Origin: Alphaproteobacteria bacterium
GTDB lineage: Bacteria; Pseudomonadota; Alphaproteobacteria; RF32; CAG-239
Direction: 5' to 3'
NCBI GenBank assembly: GCA_024408895.1
Contig: JAKSUO010000018.1
Span: 1 to 13,566, forward strand
DNA: 13,566 nt
The translations under genes were made by a program, and so were the position numbers. This document shows positions 1 to 6,347 of the stretch, piece by piece (the stretch's first letter is position 1; each line of letters starts with the position of its first letter). The notes under the pieces were generated by a model. The model was not told where the DNA came from, searched no databases, and was given only the letters and a program-made list of their open reading frames with translations.

Positions 1-618
1 CATTTGCCTAATGTCCGCAATCTTGTCGTAAACCGCAATTTCATAGTCATTATAATGAAATCTTGCGCAATGACCGCCGTTAAGGTAGTCCGTGTGTCCG
101 GTGCCTGACCGAGCTCCAAAATTTATCTTAGCCACATTGCTGACAACATATTGTGTTGCCACCCCTTTAGGCAAAATAACATTCTTGCAGCTATGGTATC
201 TGACTATCGGCGCATTTGCTAAAACCTTAGGACTGACTTTGATGCCCATTTCAAGCAAAACATCTCTTAGTTTTAAGACCAACGGCTTAAAATCTTGGTC
301 GCAGACTTCTTGCAAATTGTTGCCGTATAACAGCTTAGGGAGCGAAACGTCTATATGCAAATAAATGCTTCTGCCACCGTGCTGTTGTCCGTTGATAAGC
401 CAAAGCCTTGGTTTGTAGTGATTCAAACGCTTGTCTTCTGCACTCATACCTTGGTATGTTGTTGAAGTGCCGCGCCCGAAATATCCCAAAACTTTACTAA
501 TCGGTGAATCAAACTTATCTTCAACGATTTCAAAATCGCTTTGTCTGAGCCGAAGCCTTACAGTGTCGCAAATTGCTTTGCGACACTGGGCTTCGTTGCA
601 ATTAAGCAACGCTGTCAT
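1..618 (-). CDS. Replication initiator, filamentous-phage G2P/rolling-circle type, partial (C-terminus beyond window)
   Basis: The minus strand is open for 206 codons from the ATG at 616-618 to the window edge, so the C-terminus is missing. Landmarks are YGNN (residues 98-101) and a C-terminal block from about H183 containing RFHYND and EIAVYDK (Tyr197, Lys199). I recall this layout from the Phage_CRI / gene II family of phage and plasmid initiators, which nick one strand through a tyrosine to start rolling-circle replication. The start is set by AAGGAGG at 624-630, five bases upstream. An in-frame ATG at 637-639 is possible but lies upstream of that ribosome site. The stop of the preceding small ORF overlaps the ribosome site, which implies coupled translation. 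Bases 551-595 within the gene form a long hairpin. The family call is from memory of conserved residues, not a search. Confidence 0.7.
   Translation of the reverse strand, partial: MTALLNCNEAQCRKAICDTVRLRLRQSDFEIVEDKFDSPISKVLGYFGRGTSTTYQGMSAEDKRLNHYKPRLWLINGQQHGGRSIYLHIDVSLPKLLYGNNLQEVCDQDFKPLVLKLRDVLLEMGIKVSPKVLANAPIVRYHSCKNVILPKGVATQYVVSNVAKINFGARSGTGHTDYLNGGHCARFHYNDYEIAVYDKIADIRQM
551..595. repeat. Long near-perfect inverted repeat (hairpin) inside the initiator gene
   Basis: Bases 561-572 (CAGTGTCGCAAA) are the exact reverse complement of 577-588, with the 4-base loop TTGC between them. Outside this stem, CGAAGCC (551-557) pairs exactly with GGCTTCG (589-595), leaving TTA (558-560) as a one-sided bulge. 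That gives 19 paired positions within codons 8-23 of the initiator. No U-tract follows on either strand, so it does not look like a terminator. A replication origin hairpin or an mRNA hairpin controlling initiator synthesis would both fit. Confidence 0.8.
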
Positions 619-628
619 CATCACCTCC

Positions 629-760
629 TTAGTTACCATCGTTATTATTATCATTAGCGGGTTCAGACGTAATTCCGGTCTGAATGCTGTAAATCAAAGC
701 GAGAAGCGAGCAAATAAGCTTTGCTGTCTCATTGGGCTGATTTTCTGAGTTTTCACTCAT
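629..760 (-). CDS. Small 43-residue protein upstream of and coupled to the initiator
   Basis: ATG at 758-760 to TAA at 629-631 gives 43 residues. The protein has a polar, Asn/Glu-rich N-terminus, a short hydrophobic stretch around residues 14-26 (KLICSLLALIYSI) and an Asn/Asp-rich tail (NDNNNDGN). A purine-rich GGGG at 768-771 could serve as a weak ribosome site. Its stop codon overlaps the strong AAGGAGG of the next gene, the arrangement expected of a coupled two-gene unit. I do not recognise the protein. A small replication-control or leader peptide is an inference from position only. The coupling makes it more likely real than chance, but the length leaves doubt. Confidence 0.5.
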   Translation of the reverse strand: MSENSENQPNETAKLICSLLALIYSIQTGITSEPANDNNNDGN

Positions 761-798
761 AAGTTTCCCCTTTTTAGGAAAAAACAGCCGTTGAAGAA

Positions 799-1128
799 TT
801 ACTTATGCCTAGTACCCCAGTCATCATCTAATCCCAGGCTCCGCAAGAATCTATCTGCATAAAAGCAGTCAGATCTGGTTTCACCTATATATTTATAAAG
901 TTCGCCCAAGTTTTCTCCTAATTTAACAAAGGTTTCATTTTTATAATACATACCTAAATCCTGCATGAAATCATGCAATAATAAAAGGTCAAGTGAAATT
1001 TGATAAAGGGCGTATTCTGCTTCATTATAGCGATGAAGTTCGCCCTTTTTTCCTTTAATCACTTTATATTTCCAACAATTTTTCATTTCTTTCAATGTTG
1101 GCCAAACTTTCTCATTAATTTTCTTCAT
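799..1128 (-). CDS. Hypothetical protein, 109 residues
   Basis: This complete ORF begins at ATG 1126-1128, with a GGAG at 1136-1139 about seven bases upstream, and ends in TAA. The product is Lys/Glu/Tyr-rich and probably mostly helical. It has a hydrophobic run of leucines near residues 46-53 (ISLDLLLLHDF) and a charged C-terminus with DDDW. There is no signal peptide, membrane segment or nucleotide-binding motif. It lies 38 bases upstream of the 43-residue ORF on the same strand, so it may be transcribed with the replication genes from the promoter candidate at 1185-1213. I do not recognise the family. The well-placed start and the position in a same-strand series support a real gene. Confidence 0.6.
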   Translation of the reverse strand: MKKINEKVWPTLKEMKNCWKYKVIKGKKGELHRYNEAEYALYQISLDLLLLHDFMQDLGMYYKNETFVKLGENLGELYKYIGETRSDCFYADRFLRSLGLDDDWGTRHK

Positions 1129-1507
1129 TTTTATTCTCCGTTTAAATTTAATAAATTTGTTATTTTTTGCTGACGAAAATTTTATTTAAAATTCTCGCCT
1201 GCTTCCGTATCAAAATTATTCAAAAGGTGGAGAAAATCGTTTTTAGTGATTTGAGGAGAGTAAAAGCGTTTAAAAACCCCGAAAATTATTATAATATGAT
1301 AATCGTCAAATTTTACTGCACAATTTTTGCCACTTTTTAAAATATAAACGTGCAAAAATAGAATTATATTTCAAAAGCCACCATTGGTAGAATTTGCATA
1401 TTTGCAATTTTAAAGAGGAAATTTGCTTATTAAAAAGTTTTTTGAAAAAATTGTTGCTCACATTTTGGATGTGTTTTTGATAATTTTATTATTTAAACAT
1501 TTTTTGC
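1129..1507. other. AT-rich intergenic stretch
   Basis: This 379-base gap between the 109-residue ORF and the DUF3768 gene has no open frame above about 15 codons with a ribosome site. It holds the promoter candidate at 1185-1213 and an isolated perfect TATAAT on the minus strand (1288-1293). That box has TTGACG only 10 bases upstream, too close for a normal promoter. There is also a weak 5-bp hairpin near 1459-1474. I see no iterons, direct repeats or dif-like recombination site. Confidence 0.6.
1185..1213 (-). promoter_or_regulatory. Candidate promoter for the 109-residue ORF and replication genes
   Basis: On the minus strand TTGATA (1208-1213) matches the -35 consensus at 5 of 6. A 17-base spacer follows, then TTTAAA (1185-1190), 4 of 6 at -10. 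Transcription would begin about 50 bases before the ORF at 1128. The surroundings are very AT-rich, so chance matches are common. Confidence 0.35.
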
Positions 1508-1837
1508 CTAATACTCCTCAGCGAGCAAAATCGTTAAAACACGATTAGTGATTGTTTCATCGCTCGGGTCTAGGCTGAGGTATTGATACTCAACGTCGTA
1601 ATAATCTATTTTCCAAAAATAAGTTATGCCGTCAACGTCAAAAGCACCAAAGTCATGCTCGCCGTTTGGGTCGTTGTCCTGATTAAAATTACTGAAATTT
1701 CTGACTTTTTCGATAATTTCAAGCTGTTTATCTATCGGCAATTCGGCAACTCCGCGTGTTATTAAAACCCGACCACAAGTAAAATTTTGCCGTAAATTAT
1801 CATTTGATTCGCGTATTTTCTTTATTTTATCGTCCAT
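1508..1837 (-). CDS. DUF3768 domain protein
   Basis: The product is 109 residues from the ATG at 1835-1837, ending in TAG. The sequence follows the DUF3768 pattern I remember: an N-terminal 'IRESNDNLRQNFT' segment, then GRVLITRGVAEL, a central DNDPNGEHDFGAF block, FWKIDYYD, and a C-terminal RVLTILLAEEY. It fills the whole domain. Function is unknown; the family is common on alphaproteobacterial chromosomes and plasmids. The frame opens 18 codons earlier (ATG 1889-1891), but that extension coincides with a hairpin and has no clear ribosome site. The inner ATG has AAAGG about eight bases upstream. The gene is divergent from the helicase and may belong to the adjoining mobile element rather than the defence genes. 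Confidence 0.8.
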   Translation of the reverse strand: MDDKIKKIRESNDNLRQNFTCGRVLITRGVAELPIDKQLEIIEKVRNFSNFNQDNDPNGEHDFGAFDVDGITYFWKIDYYDVEYQYLSLDPSDETITNRVLTILLAEEY

Positions 1838-1859
1838 ATTGAACCTTTCGTTTAAAACA

Positions 1860-1889
1860 GAAAGAGCCGGAATTTCTTCCGACTCTTTC
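1860..1889 (-). terminator. Hairpin upstream of the DUF3768 gene, possible attenuator or terminator
   Basis: GAAAGAGCCGGAA (1860-1872) pairs with TTCCGACTCTTTC (1877-1889), 13 positions with a single mismatch, around the loop TTTC. On the minus strand the stem is followed by CTGTTTT, a poor U-tract. It would sit in the 5' leader of the DUF3768 gene, or end leftward transcription from the divergent region. The structure is clear; termination strength is uncertain. Confidence 0.4.
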
Positions 1890-2010
1890 ATAAAATTTGT
1901 TAAACTTCTTCTTTCTTCTCATTTTTCGCCTTTTTTATTATTTTATAATATCGCCCTGACAAGAACTCAAGCGAAGAATTTATTTTTTCTTTATACCTTT
2001 CAATAAACTA

Positions 2011-2039
2011 TTGCTATTTATTGCTTTGCTACATATTAT
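2011..2039 (+). promoter_or_regulatory. Candidate helicase promoter implying a leaderless mRNA
   Basis: TTGCTA (2011-2016, 4 of 6) and TATTAT (2034-2039, 5 of 6) are 17 bases apart. The expected start of transcription, 6-7 bases after the -10 box, falls on the helicase ATG at 2046. No ribosome site precedes that ATG, which agrees with a leaderless message. A perfect TATAAT also occurs at 1944-1949, but with a poor -35. Confidence 0.4.
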
Positions 2040-2045
2040 GCGGTT

Positions 2046-2879
2046 ATGATTACGGCAGAAGAAATAAAAGCAAAATATTGGGCTTTGGAAGTTTTATCCT
2101 CGCATAACCAAGAGGACATTAACAATATTTCCGGCTCATTGGGAACATCGAAAATTGATTTGAATCCACATCAAATCAATGCTGCTATGTTTGCTTTGCA
2201 ATCGCCTATATCGCAAGGCACTATTTTAGCCGATGAAGTCGGTCTCGGAAAAACCATTGAAGCCGGTATCGTTATTTCTGAGTATTACTCACGCGGCAAA
2301 AATTCAATAATTGTGGTTGCTCCGGCAAGTTTATGCCAACAATGGCAAACCGAAATGCAAGACAAATTTGACCTGCCGACACAAATTTTAGACAGCAAAA
2401 TTATTCGTGACGCAGAAAAAAAGAAAAACACGGATATTTTGCAATTTAAGGGCATTACAATTTGCTCGTATAACTGTGCCGTTCAGTTCAAAAAGCTGAT
2501 GAAAGACCACGATTGGGATTTGGTGGTTATTGATGAAGCTCACAAGCTACGCAACTTTTATAAAGGCAAAACTAAAATTGCCGAAGGTATTAACGAAACT
2601 TTTATCGGCAGAAAAAAATTGCTTTTAACCGCAACGCCTATTCAAAACTCACTTATGGACATTTTTTCGCTTGTAAGCATTATTGACCCGAGCATTTTAG
2701 GCAACGAATACTCGTTTATGGAAAATTATCTTTACTCCGAAAGTCATCACGAGGAGCTAAAACGCCGTTTACAATGCGTCTTACACCGAACTTTACGCCG
2801 TGATGTGTTGGAATACATTAAATACACCAACCGCGAAGCTATGACAGTGGCATTTAATCCGACAAAGGCGGAGGAATAG
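2046..2879 (+). CDS. Helicase N-terminal fragment (ATP-binding lobe)
   Basis: This is the part translated before the TAG, 277 residues. It holds the conserved entry 'NPHQINAAMFAL' (40-51), the ATP-binding and hydrolysis motifs, and the start of the linker toward lobe 2. It lacks the arginine-finger lobe, so alone it should not hydrolyse ATP productively. The ATG at 2046 is chosen because the family-like N-terminus begins there and no earlier in-frame start fits; ATG 2038 meets a stop after three codons. A truncated product could still bind DNA or partner proteins, but nothing in the sequence shows this. Confidence 0.55.
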   Translation: MITAEEIKAKYWALEVLSSHNQEDINNISGSLGTSKIDLNPHQINAAMFALQSPISQGTILADEVGLGKTIEAGIVISEYYSRGKNSIIVVAPASLCQQWQTEMQDKFDLPTQILDSKIIRDAEKKKNTDILQFKGITICSYNCAVQFKKLMKDHDWDLVVIDEAHKLRNFYKGKTKIAEGINETFIGRKKLLLTATPIQNSLMDIFSLVSIIDPSILGNEYSFMENYLYSESHHEELKRRLQCVLHRTLRRDVLEYIKYTNREAMTVAFNPTKAEE

Positions 2880-2954
2880 CTTTATACTGCCGTTTCGGCT
2901 TATATTCAGGATATTTCGCAAATTGCCATAACAACACGCTTTAGAACACTTATT

Positions 2955-4937
2955 GTGCTTATGATTCGCAAATTAATGAGTTCATCAACCGCCGCAGTAG
3001 AGGGAACACTTAAAGGCTTAATGAATCGCTTAAATTATCTTGAAAAGTCTAGCGGTAGCGTGGATAAACTCGCAAACTTTATGTTTGATGAAGACCTTTT
3101 GGGCGAATACGAAGACAATTTAGAAGATTTTGAACTAAAACAGGAGCTTAACAAGCCAAGTTTCCAAAAAGAGGACATTAAGGCAGAAAAGAAGTTTTTG
3201 CAGGGCTTAATTGATAAAGCCGCCAAAATAAAGGTTGACGGCAAAACCGAAAAACTTATCGGCGCACTTGAGCAGGGATTTGAAAAAATACAGGCTAAAG
3301 GCGGTGAGCGTAAAGCAATTATATTTACCGAAAGCAATCGCACGCTTAATTATCTTTATGATTATTTAAGCTCACACGGCTTTAAGGGCAAAATTGTTAC
3401 TTTTAACGGTCAGAACAATTCGCCGCTTACCAATCAAATATACAATGACTTTATAGAGGTGCATTCGTCAGATTTAACCGGCTCGCGCACTAATGATATG
3501 AAAAAGGCGCTTGTTACAAAATTCAAAGAAGATGCGGAAATTATGATTGCCACTGAAGCCGCTGCCGAAGGCTTAAACCTACAATTCTGCTCTTTGCTCG
3601 TCAATTATGACTTACCATGGAATCCGCAACGCGTTGAGCAACGTATTGGGCGTGTGCACCGTTATGGGCAAAAGTGCGATGTTGTAATTATTAACTTTAT
3701 CAATAAAAAGAACGTTGCCGACGTCCGTCTTTATGAAATTTTGCAACAAAAATTTAAGCTGTTTGACAGGGTCTTCGGCGCAAGTGATGAAATTTTGGGA
3801 ACATTATCCGACGGTGTTGACTTTGAACGCGCTGTTGCCGCTATCTTTGACCTTTGCCGCACAACAGAAGAAATCAACCGCGCTTTTGATGAATTACAGG
3901 AAAGCTTAGGTGTTCAACGTGAGGAAAAATTAGAAGAAGCCAAACAACTGGTTTTAGAGAATTTAAGCCCGACAACACAAGAGAAATTGCACATTATGAA
4001 ACAGCGCGTTGAGGATTATTTGGAGCGTCGCAAGCAGATTTTTTGGGATTTAACGGTCATTATGCTCAAAAAGAATCATCCGGAAATGTTTATAAACGAA
4101 CATACAAAGGTGTTTGGGCAATTTAAGGAGCAAGTGTTTAACCTGCCGTCAGAAATTAACTTTGCTAAAAGCTTCAATTATTGCTTAAACTTCAACAAAC
4201 GTGAAATTAACTATGATTTATTGTTGCCAAGCGAGCGCAAAGCCTTAAATCGTGCAGCAACGACTTATAATCCGGATTCAAATTTCGGTAAACGTATTTT
4301 GAATGAGGCTTTTGCTTTAAGTGCCGAGCCTTTGCATTTACATCTAAAGACAACGGACAAGCTTAAATCAGGGCAAAAAGGACGTTTGAAACTTTCGCTG
4401 TTTAAGATGACGCAACCGGAAAACGTCCATTATTTAATCACAACTATAATGTCCGACGGCGGTAGCTTATTGAATTTGCGTGCCGAAGACATTTTTGACA
4501 ATGCAATTGCTACGGATGAGCCGATTTTAATGGGGTATCAGGACTTATTAAGGCAAATACACGAGCAAAATGTTGCAAAATATGAAAAGTCCGAAAAAAA
4601 GCGCATTGATAATATTTTGCGAGCCGAGGTTGATAAACTCAATCGTTGGCTTATTGATGAAAAGCAAGCCATACACTTGAAAGGCGACAAGCTTAAAAAC
4701 AAAATTACAAGCCTTAAGCGGCAGTTAAAGCAAGAGAAAAAATTTGAAGCAAAGCTTGCTATATCCGCTGAAATCAAAAAGCTACAAGAGGAAATGAATA
4801 ATAACGAATTTAACACTTTTGATACCGAGCGCGAGCTTGAAAAGAAATGCAACCGTCTTGTCGGTGGCAAAAAGCGCAGCTTAAAAATGGATTACAGCAT
4901 TGAGCCGGTGTTTGACGTTACTTGGGAAGTGGAGTAG
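2955..4937 (+). CDS. Helicase C-terminal fragment (second RecA-like lobe and coiled-coil tail)
   Basis: This is the open stretch after the TAG, up to 660 residues if initiated at GTG 2955; the frame is already open from 2880. It contains IIFTESNRT (about 122-130), the EAAAEGLNLQ and RVEQRIGRVHRYGQ motifs, and a long C-terminal region rich in Lys/Glu helices. No ribosome site precedes GTG 2955 or the ATGs at 2961 and 2976, so separate translation is doubtful. The absence of any further lesion over 2 kb says the interruption is recent or tolerated. It overlaps the convergent HEPN-like gene by 20 bases. Confidence 0.45.
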   Translation: MLMIRKLMSSSTAAVEGTLKGLMNRLNYLEKSSGSVDKLANFMFDEDLLGEYEDNLEDFELKQELNKPSFQKEDIKAEKKFLQGLIDKAAKIKVDGKTEKLIGALEQGFEKIQAKGGERKAIIFTESNRTLNYLYDYLSSHGFKGKIVTFNGQNNSPLTNQIYNDFIEVHSSDLTGSRTNDMKKALVTKFKEDAEIMIATEAAAEGLNLQFCSLLVNYDLPWNPQRVEQRIGRVHRYGQKCDVVIINFINKKNVADVRLYEILQQKFKLFDRVFGASDEILGTLSDGVDFERAVAAIFDLCRTTEEINRAFDELQESLGVQREEKLEEAKQLVLENLSPTTQEKLHIMKQRVEDYLERRKQIFWDLTVIMLKKNHPEMFINEHTKVFGQFKEQVFNLPSEINFAKSFNYCLNFNKREINYDLLLPSERKALNRAATTYNPDSNFGKRILNEAFALSAEPLHLHLKTTDKLKSGQKGRLKLSLFKMTQPENVHYLITTIMSDGGSLLNLRAEDIFDNAIATDEPILMGYQDLLRQIHEQNVAKYEKSEKKRIDNILRAEVDKLNRWLIDEKQAIHLKGDKLKNKITSLKRQLKQEKKFEAKLAISAEIKKLQEEMNNNEFNTFDTERELEKKCNRLVGGKKRSLKMDYSIEPVFDVTWEVE

Positions 4938-5496
4938 ATTTATCTAATAGTTCATCATATTTTTTCTTTAGCAATCCAAATTCTTTTTTATCCTTTTCTG
5001 TTGTGAAATAAGAATATTTCCTGATTTCATGAGCAATTGCCCACATATCAAAAAACATCTGAGCTAAGCAATCTTTGTCTTTGAATGGATTTCTATTTTT
5101 ATAAATAACTTTTTCAATATTATTATGAGCAGCTAAATTTCTTGTTGTATTTATATCATCGATTGACTTAAAATCAACAGACCAACGAATCATCGTTGGC
5201 TTTAAACAACGCCATATTTCTAAAAAACTTAATTTGTTTAGGGCTTTTTCTTGCTCAAATACAATAGATTCATTATGTTCTTGATCATTGTCCTTAAAAA
5301 ATAAGTGCGAGCTAAAAGTTTTCTTAAATAATTCTCTTAATAAGTCCTCGATAGTGGCGTGTATATCAAAAATACATGAGCGTATTATATGTTGCTCATC
5401 AGATAATCCGGACGATAAAATTTTTATTTTTGATATAGCGTCTTCCGTTTTATCTAATCCGAGAATTTGTAAATACATATCTTGAGTACTGTCCAT
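4918..5496 (-). CDS. HEPN-like small protein, last gene of the res-mod operon
   Basis: The product has 192 residues and is probably all helical, without a membrane segment. The central TTRNLAAHN places Arg119-Asn120 and His124 in the R-N-x3-H spacing of HEPN domains, many of which are RNases in toxin or abortive-infection systems; some relatives are non-catalytic. The preceding helix with ATIEDLLRELFKK (48-60) fits the first HEPN helix. Its ATG shares a base with the stop of the 283-residue gene (TAATG), with GAGG just upstream, so translation is coupled. Its last 20 bases overlap the helicase gene on the other strand. Family membership rests on one short motif plus helical character. If right, an RNase attached to a type III R-M operon is the most interesting reading. 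Confidence 0.6.
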   Translation of the reverse strand: MDSTQDMYLQILGLDKTEDAISKIKILSSGLSDEQHIIRSCIFDIHATIEDLLRELFKKTFSSHLFFKDNDQEHNESIVFEQEKALNKLSFLEIWRCLKPTMIRWSVDFKSIDDINTTRNLAAHNNIEKVIYKNRNPFKDKDCLAQMFFDMWAIAHEIRKYSYFTTEKDKKEFGLLKKKYDELLDKSTPLPK

Positions 5497-6347
5497 TACT
5501 CCTCGCTTTCAGAAACTTTTAATTTTACTTCACTGGTCTCAGCAGTATTTTTGTTAATATCTTGTTCTGCATCTTCTTGAGCTGAAACTGAAACATCATT
5601 AGTCTGTGATTTTATAGGTTGTTCTTCTATAACACTTTGCTGTTCTTGTTGCGTCGGATAATTAACAGCCTCATTATTGGAGTAAGTAAAATACGGAGCA
5701 ATCAGAAATCTCATAAGCATAACAATGGATGCAGAAATAAAACCTACAATAACTCCTCGCCAAAATTTTCTGTTATCGGCTTTATCTTTGCGTTCTTCAT
5801 CACAAGCTTCCCGTGATTTTGTTTCTTTTTTAGACAAAGGATAATAATTTCTACATTTTTTATTTTTTAAGGTAATCCAGATATTTTCATCCTGTTTTCC
5901 CCAAATTTCTTTCCAGCATTCTAAATATTCGTGATCAGGTACTACTGGACAAGGTTCCATTCCGAATTCTTCTCTCCGTGGATAAGGGTCTCCATTCAGT
6001 AATGGTACAATAGAAGGCTTTTCAGTGATTCCCAAACCAATATTAAGAAAATCTTTTCCTAATAATTTATCCAATGGATTGTTTTGTAGCCTTCTGCATG
6101 CCTCAATTCTTTTTCGATATTGTTCTTCGTCTTTTTCTTTTTTTCTTTTTTCATAAGTTGCTATCCACTCTTCACGTTTTCGCTTTGCTTCAGACAAAAA
6201 AGAAATGTCGCCTTTCTCTAATTGTGAGATTTCTTCTTCTGTTAAATTATCTTTTTTATAGTCACAATCAGATTTTGGAAAACCATAAAATATATCTCTG
6301 CAATGCAAGCAAAATGCACAATTCACACAACTTTTCTTTGTAAACAT
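5496..6347 (-). CDS. Membrane protein with N-terminal Cys cluster and acidic C-terminal tail
   Basis: The product has 283 residues and I recognise no family. From the N-terminus: a CxxCxxCxxC cluster (Cys7, 10, 13, 16; another Cys at 28) that could bind zinc; a highly charged helical stretch (about 35-88); a middle domain with conserved-looking DPYPRREEFG and WITLKNKKCRNYYPLS; a single hydrophobic segment (about 197-220, flanked by K/R) that should span the membrane; and a Gln/Glu/Ser-rich acidic tail (225-283). Positive charges before the segment predict a cytoplasmic N-terminal domain and an external tail. The start overlaps the mod stop (TAATG), and its own stop overlaps the next start in the same way. 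A run of seven A on the coding strand (6138-6144) is a possible slippage site. Confidence 0.7.
   Translation of the reverse strand: MFTKKSCVNCAFCLHCRDIFYGFPKSDCDYKKDNLTEEEISQLEKGDISFLSEAKRKREEWIATYEKRKKEKDEEQYRKRIEACRRLQNNPLDKLLGKDFLNIGLGITEKPSIVPLLNGDPYPRREEFGMEPCPVVPDHEYLECWKEIWGKQDENIWITLKNKKCRNYYPLSKKETKSREACDEERKDKADNRKFWRGVIVGFISASIVMLMRFLIAPYFTYSNNEAVNYPTQQEQQSVIEEQPIKSQTNDVSVSAQEDAEQDINKNTAETSEVKLKVSESEE

Larger units (their letters stand above)
2046..4937 (+). pseudogene. RapA/SNF2-like DEAD/DEAH helicase, interrupted by one in-frame TAG
   Basis: Reading one frame from 2046 to 4937 gives 963 codons with a single stop, TAG at 2877-2879 (codon 278). Both halves are one SNF2-type ATPase: Walker A in DEVGLGKT (63-70), DEAH (163-166), TATP (195-198), then motif V around EAAAEGLNLQ (about 504-513) and motif VI in RVEQRIGRVHRYGQ (about 529-542). 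A charged, coiled-coil-like region fills roughly 850-940. The length fits helicases I recall beside restriction-modification genes. The stop replaces one residue in KAEE-stop-LYTAV, where relatives as I recall them have Gln or Glu, so one base change explains it. The gene is divergent from DUF3768 and converges on the res operon. It is inactive unless the stop is suppressed or is a sequencing error. Confidence 0.75.

Noticed and set aside
92..748. Plus-strand open frames at 92-364 and 431-748
   Set aside because: The minus strand here encodes the initiator and its small upstream ORF with a strong ribosome site and family-like residues, so these are shadows.
1459..1485. Terminator on the plus strand (CACAT, loop, ATGTG, T-run)
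   Set aside because: The stem is only 5 bp and no plus-strand gene lies upstream.
2030..2058. dif-like XerCD site for filamentous phage integration
   Set aside because: One half resembles CGCATAA, but the other arm does not match, and no second copy is visible.
2877..2879. TAG reassigned to an amino acid throughout this genome
   Set aside because: The DUF3768 gene and the helicase itself end in TAG at sensible places, and reading through the helicase's terminal TAG would run far into the convergent gene.
4538..4870. Minus-strand open frame opposite the helicase C-terminus
   Set aside because: It has a Ser/Phe-rich composition typical of antisense to a Lys/Glu-rich coding strand and lacks a ribosome site; similar antisense frames at 3035-3343 and on the plus strand opposite res, mod and fic were dropped for the same reason.
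2955..4937. C-terminal helicase half as a separate, natural gene
   Set aside because: It is in the same frame as the N-terminal half, the intervening 25 codons fit the family, and no ribosome site precedes its possible starts.
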